Source: Asparagopsis taxiformis (lineage: Eukaryota > Rhodophyta > Florideophyceae > Bonnemaisoniales > Bonnemaisoniaceae). Taken from it: a stretch of DNA of 64,000 bases. Location of the stretch: assembly GCA_030407315.1 (NCBI GenBank), contig JALQPE010002558.1, positions 1 through 64,000 of the forward strand. Reading direction: 5' to 3'. Within the stretch, counting starts at the first letter, position 1. Every line of letters starts with the position of its first letter. The translations under genes were made by a program, and so were the position numbers. Of the stretch, positions 1 through 10,888 are shown in pieces. The notes beneath the pieces are model-generated. The model ran no database searches, was not told where the DNA came from, and saw only the letters and a list, made by a program, of their open reading frames with translations.

Positions 1-1385
1 GCCTAGAGCACTCCTTGTAGGAGAAAATCGAGGGTTAAAGTTTTCTCACGTAACTGAGCCCCTCAGGGCCTATTACAGTGAGTGCTTCAGCCGTTTTTCA
101 ACGAGGAACACGATGAGCCATATTTCAAGGCTCCTAGAGGCTCCTTCATCGAGATTTTCACAGGAGATTCTCGAGATTGAGTGCTTCTGTTGCTGTGACT
201 CAATTATTCGCAACAATATTTACGTTTTCCGCGGAATTCGAATTTCGGCGGACACGACCGGCGACGAAGATGCACGAACATTGCTGGCGCATGCGCGCGC
301 GCAAACCGGCACACGTGTGCAACGAACGTACTGGCAACGGCCAACGGACCAACGGGTCCCTACGTGTGACCCACAAGGTCCTTTCCCATTCGGGGACGTT
401 ACGAGCAGTGTTTACACTGTAAAGCGATGCCATCGTGGCTATATATGTATTGGCATCGTGCCGGGAGGGAAAGGGGACAAGGATATCGACGAGCAACGGC
501 TCTATCACGACCTCTAGCTACTAACTTCTACGTTTTTACGTTTACGTTTGGCCTAGCGAGGCTTCGTCTCTCCGTCGAGCTGCGACTCCCTACCCATCGC
601 CGCACGTAGGCTGATTGCGTGTAGTGCCTCCGGGCTTGGTTGAGAGCGCCTCCGGTGACGTACCACCTCGTTTGCTAACGTAATCCTCCGCGTGGATTGT
701 TGCGCGTCGTGACGCTCGTGTCTACTCGCTAACCACTCTACCTTCTAACCGTTCTAAACAATACAGTCAAACACCAGCGGTGGACTGCTCGTTTCGTTTC
801 GTAAGGACAGCGTGTCCACTGGCTCGTACCAGCTACTACGTCTAACGAACTATCGTTCCACAGTGTCTGAGGGCTGGAGAGCCAGACATCCCACTTACAG
901 AACCTAGATCGGAAGTCTAGCTTCCTGGAGGGATTCTTGATTCTCAAGACTATCCTTGACCAGTCCTGTGCTGTCGCCAATTGTATTCCCTATACATCCT
1001 ATTCCACTTGTTGGCTGTTAGCTAGGTGGACCGACAGGGTCACGGATACGGGTAACGCAGGCTTGATAGGGGTAAGGACTTGACTAAGAGGGGTGGAGAG
1101 GAGATAGGAAAACTTGAGGAAAGTTGGGTACGGTCGACTCGAGAAACTTTCTTATAGGGTAAGGACACCGAAGGGTTTACACCGTAAACTGGTGGGGATA
1201 TCCCGAACGGATCGTTGAACCACATTCCCTGAGGTGGGTGTGATCAGAGTGCTGAAATTCCTCTCTCCACGGGTAGAGGACCCGTCGTCAAAGGACGAAT
1301 CCTTCAAAAATGGAAAACTGGAAATTTATTGTTGAAGAAGAAAGAAGTTTTTTTAGGTTTTAAGTTTGGGAAGAACACTGTCATT

Positions 1386-2164
1386 ATGTCGTTATTGAAG
1401 CCCATAAGCCCCCGACATTCGATGGAACGCGTGATTCGTTTACTGTTCGGACGTGGCTACACTCTGTTGGAAGGTACATTTCTCTCATTCAGGTAGGCTC
1501 GGATGCAGAAATATCCGATAAACAAGCTATTGATTTCGCTTCGACGTTCATGACAGGGGTGGCTGCCAACTGGTGGTTGTACCGTTGTCAACGGAGCGAA
1601 AATGCCTGATCTCGGGAGGCCTTCTCAAACCTGGTTATGCAAGAGTTTGTTCCTCAAGATAGTGCTGTAGAGCTCGCGATAAGCTCAGCAAGTTGAAACA
1701 GAAAACAAGCGTTTCTGCCTATCTTCCCTTTAGGAACATCGTAATCAATATCCAGGATATGAGTGAGGGTGAGAAGTTGGCTCGTTTCTGTGAAGGTCTT
1801 AAGGCTCATATTCTTCTTGATGTTCGCAAGAACAATCCATCGGACCTTGATGCCGCTGCGAACATTGCTCTTAGCGTTGATGATGCTTATTACGGAGCTG
1901 GGTTCTATACAGGAAAAGTTGTTCCTTCAAGTTATTCCGGGTACGCTCCCATGGAAATCGGCAACTTCGAGAAAAGCTATTCGATGAATGCCAGAAGAGG
2001 AAGAATATTCGTGAGAACCTATGCTTTGTATGTCACAAGCCCGGTTGCAGAGCGTATAGGCACAAAGGGGAAGTCAAGAAGAGGCTTAATACGAACAACA
2101 CTCAGGTTCATTGGGGAAAACCAAGTTCCTTTCGTTTCCACAGGAAAACTAGTCGGTCCTCCTA
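1386..2164 (+). pseudogene. gag of unit 1, multiple frameshifts
   Basis: Begins with the same ATG and first residues as gag of unit 2, but lacks single bases at about 1402, 1610 and 1667 and is altered at about 1577 and 1727-1733. The central part is readable in one frame from 1693, which then runs past the zinc knuckle into the protease frame because another C is missing near 1991. No functional Gag could be made as written. Confidence 0.75.
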
Positions 2165-2497
2165 AAAATAAGTTATACGCTCAGGATGGACCTGAAAGGA
2201 ATGTGAATGTTCGATGCGTTGATGCGCAAGTTAAGAGACCAGAAAAGCCAGGAAGGGCTGTTCCAAGGCAGGAGAAGGGCCGTGTAGAGCCGAGAGTCTT
2301 GGAAGCTGAATCAAATACTATTGTTGGGAAAGAATGCATCCCTACTGATGAACCTATACCAGTAGATCCATTATTGGTTTTCCATGGGAAGTTGAACGGA
2401 TTACCAGTCAAAGTATTGAAAGATGATGGATGCAATACCAACGTAGTAGGGGCCGAGTTTCTGAGAAAGCAGAAATCTCGAGGAAATTTCAAATTTC

Positions 2498-3391
2498 ATG
2501 ATTCAGAAAGAGAAAATACAAGTCTCACACTCTCGAAAAGGTTCCACGGAAGAAGCATCTGAAGTAATCATCAAAGGAACATTGAATATGGGTTCACATA
2601 CCTATACATCAAATTGGGTTGTTGCCAATTGTAGGTATGATGTTCTTTTGGGGATGCCATCGCATGTCGCCCACAATCCAGTTATCGATTACAAGAAAAG
2701 GATTGTGAAATGTGGCCATCAGTTGCTTCACGCCTGTAAAGATCCTGATGATCCAAGGATTCATGTGACGAATCTTGGAGTGAGAAAATTCAGAAGAATG
2801 TTACGGAACAGGAAGAACAGTAATGACTTTGAAGTGTATCAAGTGTTCGAAAAGGAAAATATTCAGGGAATAAAAGGTTCCAAACACAGTGAGAGGTTGG
2901 GGAAGTTACTGACAAAGTACCAGGAAGTGTTCAGAAGTGATCTTCCAGATGGACTTCCTCCCAAACGAACAGTAGATCACGCGATCGATGTTCAGAAAGA
3001 TGCTAAAACTCCACTGAGACCTCTATTTCAGCTGTCTCCCGTGGAACTAAGAGCAGCTAAGGAATATGTCGAGGAACTGCTGAAGAAAGGAAAGATAAGA
3101 TCAAGTAAGTCACCTTATGGGGCTCCTCTGTTCTTTGTCAAAGAGGAAGACAAGCTTCGTGGAGTAGTCGATTATCGAGCGTTGAATCGAATCACGAAGA
3201 GGAACAATGCTCCATTGCCGAGATCTGATGAAATGTTTGATCGCCTTGGGGGATCAAAATATTTTTCAAAAGTAGACCTCAAGACGGGGTTCCATCAGAT
3301 CAGGGTGAAGCCGGAAGACATCGAGAAAACAGCTTTTAATACAAAATATGGGCTGTTGGAACGAATTGGTCGCTTACCGAGCGTTTATTGA
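2498..3391 (+). pseudogene. pol fragment (protease end plus RT 5' half), unit 1
   Basis: Translation is identical to the 6246-7139 frame of unit 2, so the damage to this unit is concentrated in its first half. It ends in Y sequence after the conserved RT residues AFNTKYG. Confidence 0.8.
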
Positions 3392-5127
3392 ATCTGCGAG
3401 CGCACTACATTATTTGTATTCTCGCCGAGGTGCGCCGGCGGTGCTAAGGACAGCCTGTTAATAGCTGCTCCAGACAGACTGTCACTGACAGTCTGTCCTG
3501 GTAAGCACCCGCTGCCAATCTGGTACACGTGGGCTTCTCAATCATATCACCCACACGTGTACACTTATCATAACATTTCCCCTCTGCCATGATGGCAACC
3601 CATCCTGGCTTTTCTAATTACTAATTGAAAGTATGACAAACAAATTGAAACTTCAGACGCTATTTCCTCCATGAAGAAGGTCGTAGAAGCTTCGGAGAAG
3701 TTGCTACCCGACTAATTCGGGCACGCTGAACATGATGAGATAGGTTTTGGAGCGCCTAGAGCACTCCTTGTAGGAGAAATCGAGGGTTAAAGTTTTCTCA
3801 CGTAACTGAGCCCCTCAGGGCCTATTACAGTGAGTGCTTCAGCCGTTTTTCAACGAGGAACACGATGAGCCATATTTCAAGGCTCCTAGAGGACTCCTTC
3901 ATCGAGATTTTCACAGGAGATTCTCGAGATTGAGTGCTTCTGTTGCTGTGACTCAATTATTCGCAACAATATTTACGTTTTCCGCGGAATTCGAATTTCG
4001 GCGGACACGACCGGCGACAGCAATGCACGAACATTGCTGGCGCATGCGCGCGCGCAACCGGCACACGTGTGCAACGAACGTACTGGCAACGGCCAACGGA
4101 CCAACGGGTCCCTACGTGTGACCCACAAGGTCCTTTCCCATTCGGGGACGTTACGAGCAGTGTTTACACTGTAAAGCGATGCCATCGTGGCTATATAGGT
4201 ATTGGCATCGTGCCGGGAGGGAAAGGGGACAAGATATCGAACGAGCAACGGCTCTAGTCTACGACTGACTTCTACGTTTTACGTTTACGTTTTGCCTAGC
4301 GAGGCTTCGTCTCCGTCGAGCTGCGTACTCCCTACCCATCGCCGCACGTAAGGCTGATTGCGTGTAGTGCCTCCGGGCTTGGTTGAGAGCGCCTCCGGTG
4401 ACGTACCACCTCGTTTGCTAACGTAATCCTCGCGTGGATTGTTGCGTCGTGACGCTCGTGTCTACTCGCTAACCACTCTACCTTCTACCGTTCTAACAAT
4501 ACAGTCAAACACCAGCGGGTGGACTGCTCGTTTCGTTTCGTAAGGACAGCGTGTCCACTGGCTCGTACCAGCTACTACGTCTAACGAACTATCGTTCCAC
4601 AGTGTCTGAGGGCTGGAGAGCCAGACATCCCACTTACAGAACCTAGATCGGAAGTCTAGCTTCCTGGAGGGATTCTTGATTCTCAAGACTATCCTCTGAC
4701 CAGTCCTGTGCTGTCGCCAATTGTATTCCCTATACATCCTATTCCACTTGTTGGCTGTTAGCTAGGTGGACCGACAGGGTCACGGATACGGGTAACGCAG
4801 GCTTGATAGGGGTAAGGACTTGGACTAAGAGGGGTGGAGAGGAGATAGGAAAACTTGAGGAAAGTTGGGTACGGTCGACTCGAGAAACTTTCTTATAGGG
4901 TAAGGACACCGAAGGGTTTACACCGTAAACTGGTGGGGATATCCCGAACGGATCGTTGAACCACATTCCCTGAGGTGGGTGTGATCAGAGTGCTGAAATT
5001 CCTCTCTCCACGGGTAGAGGACCCGTCGTCAAAGGACGAATCCTTCAAAAATTGGAAACTGGAAATTTATTGTTGAAGAAGAAAGAAGTTTTTTTTAGGT
5101 TTTAAGTTTGGGAAGAACACTGTCATT
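3392..5127 (+). other. non-coding leader between RT fragment and gag
   Basis: About 1.7 kb that recurs in every unit. It starts inside the Y element, contains a palindromic TATA-like block (4158-4210), and ends in an A/G-rich leader just before the gag ATG at 5128. Open frames on both strands (for example 4462-4737 and 4739-4966, minus) show no recognisable domain and I treat them as chance. The start of this region matches the Y element, but I find nothing matching the 3' LTR at 36351. The normal 5' LTR of a gypsy element is therefore absent or unrecognisable here. Confidence 0.7.
4177..4210 (+). promoter_or_regulatory. TATA-like box inside an inverted repeat
   Basis: CTATATAG (4191-4198) lies in the loop between perfect 8-bp arms CGATGCCA (4177-4184) and TGGCATCG (4203-4210). 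Just upstream is CAGTGTTTACACTG (4158-4171), which has 6-bp palindromic arms. The block sits about 0.93 kb before gag and recurs in each unit. It is a plausible promoter for the unit transcript, but no transcript evidence is available. Confidence 0.35.
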
Positions 5128-5913
5128 ATGTCGTTATTGAAGCCCAATAAGCCCCCGACATTCGATGGAACGCGTGATTCGTTTACTGTTCGGACGTGGC
5201 TACACTCTGTTGGAAGGTACATTTCTCTCATTCAGGTAGGCTCGGATGCAGAAATATCCGATAAACAAGCTATTGATTTCGCTTCGACGTTCATGACAGG
5301 GGTGGCTGCCAACTGGTGGTTTACCGTTGTCAACGGAGCGAAAATGCCTGATTCTCGGGAGGCCTTCTCAAACCTGGTTATGCAAGAGTTTGTTCCTCAA
5401 GATAGTGCTGTTAGAGCTCGCGATAAGCTCAGCAAGTTGAAACAGAAAACAAGCGTTTCTGCCTATCTTTCCGAGTTTAGGAACATCGTAATCAATATCC
5501 AGGATATGAGTGAGGGTGAGAAGTTGGCTCGTTTCTGTGAAGGTCTTAAGGCTCATATTCTTCTTGATGTTCGCAAGAACAATCCATCGGACCTTGATGC
5601 CGCTGCGAACATTGCTCTTAGCGTTGATGATGCTTATTACGGAGCTGGGTTCTATACAGGAAAAGTTGTTCCTTCAAGTTATTCCGGGTACGCTCCCATG
5701 GAAATCGGCAACTTCGAGAAAAGCTATTCGATGAATGCCCAGAAGAGGAAGAATATTCGTGAGAACCTATGCTTTGTATGTCACAAGCCCGGTTGCAGAG
5801 CGTATAGGCACAAAGGGGAAGTCAAGAAGAGGCTTAATACGAACAACACTCAGGTTCATTGGGGAAAACCAAGTTCCTTTCGTTTCCACAGGAAAACTAG
5901 TCGGTCCTCCTAA
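5128..5913 (+). CDS. gag: Ty3/gypsy Gag (261 aa)
   Basis: Structural nucleocapsid protein of an LTR retrotransposon. Residues 9-160 look like a Retrotrans_gag domain: the FDGTRDSFTVRTWL opening, then ANWWF, with long helices after it. Residues 215-228 form a zinc knuckle read as Cys215-x2-Cys218-x4-Cys223-x4-His228. This is the CCCH order seen in some fungal and protist gypsy elements, not the usual CCHC. The start is the first ATG after the A/G-rich leader. The stop at 5911-5913 overlaps the +1 protease frame by about 180 bp. Seven further copies in the array encode the same protein. Family assignment is by motif, and Gag is usually the part of such elements that diverges fastest. Confidence 0.85.
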   Translation: MSLLKPNKPPTFDGTRDSFTVRTWLHSVGRYISLIQVGSDAEISDKQAIDFASTFMTGVAANWWFTVVNGAKMPDSREAFSNLVMQEFVPQDSAVRARDKLSKLKQKTSVSAYLSEFRNIVINIQDMSEGEKLARFCEGLKAHILLDVRKNNPSDLDAAANIALSVDDAYYGAGFYTGKVVPSSYSGYAPMEIGNFEKSYSMNAQKRKNIRENLCFVCHKPGCRAYRHKGEVKKRLNTNNTQVHWGKPSSFRFHRKTSRSS

Positions 5914-6310
5914 AAATAAGTTATACGCTCAGGATGGACCTGAAAGGAATGTGAATGTTCGATGCGTTGATGCGCAAGTTAAGAGACCAGAAAAGCCAGG
6001 AAGGGCTGTTCCAAGGCAGGAGAAGGGCCGTGTAGAGCCGAGAGTCTTGGAAGCTGAATCAAATACTATTGTTGGGAAAGAATGCATCCCTACTGATGAA
6101 CCTATACCAGTAGATCCATTATTGGTTTTCCATGGGAAGTTGAACGGATTACCAGTCAAAGTATTGAAAGATGATGGATGCAATACCAACGTAGTAGGGG
6201 CCGAGTTTCTGAGAAAGCAGAAATCTCGAGGAAATTTCAAATTTCATGATTCAGAAAGAGAAAATACAAGTCTCACACTCTCGAAAAGGTTCCACGGAAG
6301 AAGCATCTGA
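5735..6310 (+). pseudogene. retropepsin N-terminal part, +1 frame of gag
   Basis: This frame carries the protease start, with the core LPVKVLKDDGCNTNVVG near residue 140-157. The usual D-(S/T)-G active-site triplet is read as DDG. The second half of the fold (YDVLLGMPSHVAHNP) lies in the next +1 frame, starting in the 6246-7139 reading frame. The protease is therefore split by a frame change inside the domain. Every unit shares the break, so it predates the amplification. The ATG at 5735 is only the first in frame and is unlikely to be a true start; expression would need frameshifting from gag. Confidence 0.7.
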
Positions 6311-7139
6311 AGTAATCATCAAAGGAACATTGAATATGGGTTCACATACCTATACATCAAATTGGGTTGTTGCCAATTGTAGGTATGATGTTCTTTTGGG
6401 GATGCCATCGCATGTCGCCCACAATCCAGTTATCGATTACAAGAAAAGGATTGTGAAATGTGGCCATCAGTTGCTTCACGCCTGTAAAGATCCTGATGAT
6501 CCAAGGATTCATGTGACGAATCTTGGAGTGAGAAAATTCAGAAGAATGTTACGGAACAGGAAGAACAGTAATGACTTTGAAGTGTATCAAGTGTTCGAAA
6601 AGGAAAATATTCAGGGAATAAAAGGTTCCAAACACAGTGAGAGGTTGGGGAAGTTACTGACAAAGTACCAGGAAGTGTTCAGAAGTGATCTTCCAGATGG
6701 ACTTCCTCCCAAACGAACAGTAGATCACGCGATCGATGTTCAGAAAGATGCTAAAACTCCACTGAGACCTCTATTTCAGCTGTCTCCCGTGGAACTAAGA
6801 GCAGCTAAGGAATATGTCGAGGAACTGCTGAAGAAAGGAAAGATAAGATCAAGTAAGTCACCTTATGGGGCTCCTCTGTTCTTTGTCAAAGAGGAAGACA
6901 AGCTTCGTGGAGTAGTCGATTATCGAGCGTTGAATCGAATCACGAAGAGGAACAATGCTCCATTGCCGAGATCTGATGAAATGTTTGATCGCCTTGGGGG
7001 ATCAAAATATTTTTCAAAAGTAGACCTCAAGACGGGGTTCCATCAGATCAGGGTGAAGCCGGAAGACATCGAGAAAACAGCTTTTAATACAAAATATGGG
7101 CTGTTGGAACGAATTGGTCGCTTACCGAGCGTTTATTGA
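6246..7139 (+). pseudogene. pol fragment: protease end plus RT 5' half
   Basis: Contains the C-terminal half of retropepsin and a linker, then the RT fingers and start of palm: SPYGAPLFFVKE, LRGVVDYRALN, and KVDLKTGFHQI with the first catalytic Asp. The frame stops being RT after AFNTKYG, at the ATGGGC beginning at 7096, and reads Y sequence to a stop at 7139. The YMDD half of RT is missing from this and every other unit; the matching half appears once, at 33832 onwards. Without it no active RT can be made from the array. Confidence 0.85.
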
Positions 7140-7590
7140 ATCTGCGAGCGCACTACATTATTTGTATTCTCGCCGAGGTGCGCCGGCGGTGCTAAGGACA
7201 GCCTGTTAATAGCTGCTCCAGACAGACTGTCACTGACAGTCTGTCCTGGTAAGCACCCGCTGCCAATCTGGTACACGTGGGCTTCTCAATCATATCACCC
7301 ACACGTGTACACTTATCATAACATTTCCCCTCTGCCATGATGGCAACCCATCCTGGCTTTTCTAATTACTAATTGAAAGTATGACAAACAAATTGAAACT
7401 TCAGACGCTATTTCCTCCATGAAGAAAGGTCGTAGAAGCTTCGGAGAAGTTGCTACCCGACTAATTCGGGCACGCTGAACATGATGAGATAGGTTTTGGA
7501 GCGCCTAGAGCACTCCTTGTAGGAGAAATCGAGGGTTAAAGTTTTCTCACGTAACTGAGCCCCTCAGGGCCTATTACAGTGAGTGCTTCA
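7102..7590 (+). mobile_element. Y element copy at unit junction
   Basis: Starts TGTTGGAACGAATTGG directly after the RT fragment and continues across the unit 2/unit 3 anchor. The last 40-50 bases differ from the single complete Y copy at 33345-33831, so this is a related but diverged Y 3' end that then runs into the gag leader. Equivalent starts are at 3354, 10851, 14600, 18349, 22098, 25847 and 29596. Confidence 0.55.
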
Positions 7591-8876
7591 GCCGTTTTTC
7601 AACGAGGAACACGATGAGCCATATTTCAAGGCTCCTAGAGGACTCCTTCATCGAGATTTTCACAGGAGATTCTCGAGATTGAGTGCTTCTGTTGCTGTGA
7701 CTCAATTATTCGCAACAATATTTACGTTTTCCGCGGAATTCGAATTTCGGCGGACACGACCGGCGACAGCAATGCACGAACATTGCTGGCGCATGCGCGC
7801 GCGCAACCGGCACACGTGTGCAACGAACGTACTGGCAACGGCCAACGGACCAACGGGTCCCTACGTGTGACCCACAAGGTCCTTTCCCATTCGGGGACGT
7901 TACGAGCAGTGTTTACACTGTAAAGCGATGCCATCGTGGCTATATAGGTATTGGCATCGTGCCGGGAGGGAAAGGGGACAAGATATCGAACGAGCAACGG
8001 CTCTAGTCTACGACTGACTTCTACGTTTTACGTTTACGTTTTGCCTAGCGAGGCTTCGTCTCCGTCGAGCTGCGTACTCCCTACCCATCGCCGCACGTAA
8101 GGCTGATTGCGTGTAGTGCCTCCGGGCTTGGTTGAGAGCGCCTCCGGTGACGTACCACCTCGTTTGCTAACGTAATCCTCGCGTGGATTGTTGCGTCGTG
8201 ACGCTCGTGTCTACTCGCTAACCACTCTACCTTCTACCGTTCTAACAATACAGTCAAACACCAGCGGGTGGACTGCTCGTTTCGTTTCGTAAGGACAGCG
8301 TGTCCACTGGCTCGTACCAGCTACTACGTCTAACGAACTATCGTTCCACAGTGTCTGAGGGCTGGAGAGCCAGACATCCCACTTACAGAACCTAGATCGG
8401 AAGTCTAGCTTCCTGGAGGGATTCTTGATTCTCAAGACTATCCTCTGACCAGTCCTGTGCTGTCGCCAATTGTATTCCCTATACATCCTATTCCACTTGT
8501 TGGCTGTTAGCTAGGTGGACCGACAGGGTCACGGATACGGGTAACGCAGGCTTGATAGGGGTAAGGACTTGGACTAAGAGGGGTGGAGAGGAGATAGGAA
8601 AACTTGAGGAAAGTTGGGTACGGTCGACTCGAGAAACTTTCTTATAGGGTAAGGACACCGAAGGGTTTACACCGTAAACTGGTGGGGATATCCCGAACGG
8701 ATCGTTGAACCACATTCCCTGAGGTGGGTGTGATCAGAGTGCTGAAATTCCTCTCTCCACGGGTAGAGGACCCGTCGTCAAAGGACGAATCCTTCAAAAA
8801 TTGGAAACTGGAAATTTATTGTTGAAGAAGAAAGAAGTTTTTTTTAGGTTTTAAGTTTGGGAAGAACACTGTCATT

Positions 8877-9662
8877 ATGTCGTTATTGAAGCCCAATAAG
8901 CCCCCGACATTCGATGGAACGCGTGATTCGTTTACTGTTCGGACGTGGCTACACTCTGTTGGAAGGTACATTTCTCTCATTCAGGTAGGCTCGGATGCAG
9001 AAATATCCGATAAACAAGCTATTGATTTCGCTTCGACGTTCATGACAGGGGTGGCTGCCAACTGGTGGTTTACCGTTGTCAACGGAGCGAAAATGCCTGA
9101 TTCTCGGGAGGCCTTCTCAAACCTGGTTATGCAAGAGTTTGTTCCTCAAGATAGTGCTGTTAGAGCTCGCGATAAGCTCAGCAAGTTGAAACAGAAAACA
9201 AGCGTTTCTGCCTATCTTTCCGAGTTTAGGAACATCGTAATCAATATCCAGGATATGAGTGAGGGTGAGAAGTTGGCTCGTTTCTGTGAAGGTCTTAAGG
9301 CTCATATTCTTCTTGATGTTCGCAAGAACAATCCATCGGACCTTGATGCCGCTGCGAACATTGCTCTTAGCGTTGATGATGCTTATTACGGAGCTGGGTT
9401 CTATACAGGAAAAGTTGTTCCTTCAAGTTATTCCGGGTACGCTCCCATGGAAATCGGCAACTTCGAGAAAAGCTATTCGATGAATGCCCAGAAGAGGAAG
9501 AATATTCGTGAGAACCTATGCTTTGTATGTCACAAGCCCGGTTGCAGAGCGTATAGGCACAAAGGGGAAGTCAAGAAGAGGCTTAATACGAACAACACTC
9601 AGGTTCATTGGGGAAAACCAAGTTCCTTTCGTTTCCACAGGAAAACTAGTCGGTCCTCCTAA
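8877..9662 (+). CDS. gag: Gag, unit 3
   Basis: Translation identical to the Gag at 5128-5913. Confidence 0.8.
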   Translation: MSLLKPNKPPTFDGTRDSFTVRTWLHSVGRYISLIQVGSDAEISDKQAIDFASTFMTGVAANWWFTVVNGAKMPDSREAFSNLVMQEFVPQDSAVRARDKLSKLKQKTSVSAYLSEFRNIVINIQDMSEGEKLARFCEGLKAHILLDVRKNNPSDLDAAANIALSVDDAYYGAGFYTGKVVPSSYSGYAPMEIGNFEKSYSMNAQKRKNIRENLCFVCHKPGCRAYRHKGEVKKRLNTNNTQVHWGKPSSFRFHRKTSRSS

Positions 9663-9994
9663 AAATAAGTTATACGCTCAGGATGGACCTGAAAGGAATG
9701 TGAATGTTCGATGCGTTGATGCGCAAGTTAAGAGACCAGAAAAGCCAGGAAGGGCTGTTCCAAGGCAGGAGAAGGGCCGTGTAGAGCCGAGAGTCTTGGA
9801 AGCTGAATCAAATACTATTGTTGGGAAAGAATGCATCCCTACTGATGAACCTATACCAGTAGATCCATTATTGGTTTTCCATGGGAAGTTGAACGGATTA
9901 CCAGTCAAAGTATTGAAAGATGATGGATGCAATACCAACGTAGTAGGGGCCGAGTTTCTGAGAAAGCAGAAATCTCGAGGAAATTTCAAATTTC

Positions 9995-10888
9995 ATGATT
10001 CAGAAAGAGAAAATACAAGTCTCACACTCTCGAAAAGGTTCCACGGAAGAAGCATCTGAAGTAATCATCAAAGGAACATTGAATATGGGTTCACATACCT
10101 ATACATCAAATTGGGTTGTTGCCAATTGTAGGTATGATGTTCTTTTGGGGATGCCATCGCATGTCGCCCACAATCCAGTTATCGATTACAAGAAAAGGAT
10201 TGTGAAATGTGGCCATCAGTTGCTTCACGCCTGTAAAGATCCTGATGATCCAAGGATTCATGTGACGAATCTTGGAGTGAGAAAATTCAGAAGAATGTTA
10301 CGGAACAGGAAGAACAGTAATGACTTTGAAGTGTATCAAGTGTTCGAAAAGGAAAATATTCAGGGAATAAAAGGTTCCAAACACAGTGAGAGGTTGGGGA
10401 AGTTACTGACAAAGTACCAGGAAGTGTTCAGAAGTGATCTTCCAGATGGACTTCCTCCCAAACGAACAGTAGATCACGCGATCGATGTTCAGAAAGATGC
10501 TAAAACTCCACTGAGACCTCTATTTCAGCTGTCTCCCGTGGAACTAAGAGCAGCTAAGGAATATGTCGAGGAACTGCTGAAGAAAGGAAAGATAAGATCA
10601 AGTAAGTCACCTTATGGGGCTCCTCTGTTCTTTGTCAAAGAGGAAGACAAGCTTCGTGGAGTAGTCGATTATCGAGCGTTGAATCGAATCACGAAGAGGA
10701 ACAATGCTCCATTGCCGAGATCTGATGAAATGTTTGATCGCCTTGGGGGATCAAAATATTTTTCAAAAGTAGACCTCAAGACGGGGTTCCATCAGATCAG
10801 GGTGAAGCCGGAAGACATCGAGAAAACAGCTTTTAATACAAAATATGGGCTGTTGGAACGAATTGGTCGCTTACCGAGCGTTTATTGA
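9995..10888 (+). pseudogene. RT 5'-half fragment, unit 3
   Basis: Translation identical to 6246-7139; truncated by Y at 10851. Confidence 0.8.

Larger units (their letters stand above)
1..3753 (+). mobile_element. array unit 1, indel-damaged copy
   Basis: Same layout as the other units, but single-base insertions, deletions and substitutions are scattered through it, many in or near short homopolymers. Relative to unit 2 it has 11 extra bases before gag, 6 fewer between the gag start and the RT frame, and 1 fewer after that. The gag start is at 1386. Gag is broken almost at once (a missing A at about 1402) and again several times before 1740. The RT fragment 2498-3391 is intact. The pattern looks like unpolished sequence at a contig edge rather than an old decayed copy. 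Confidence 0.85.
3754..7502 (+). mobile_element. array unit 2, reference copy
   Basis: First clean copy: leader 3754-5127, gag 5128-5913, protease frame 5735-6310, RT fragment 6246-7139, Y start at 7102. The three frames step by +1 twice, so they are not a single open polyprotein. Confidence 0.9.

Noticed and set aside
3834..4257. Plus- and minus-strand frames around the TATA-like block of each unit
   Set aside because: Overlap one another on both strands, no recognisable motif, and destroyed in unit 1 without pattern.
4462..4966. Minus-strand open frames of 91 and 75 aa in each unit
   Set aside because: No domain, composition typical of chance frames, and repeated only because the unit is repeated.
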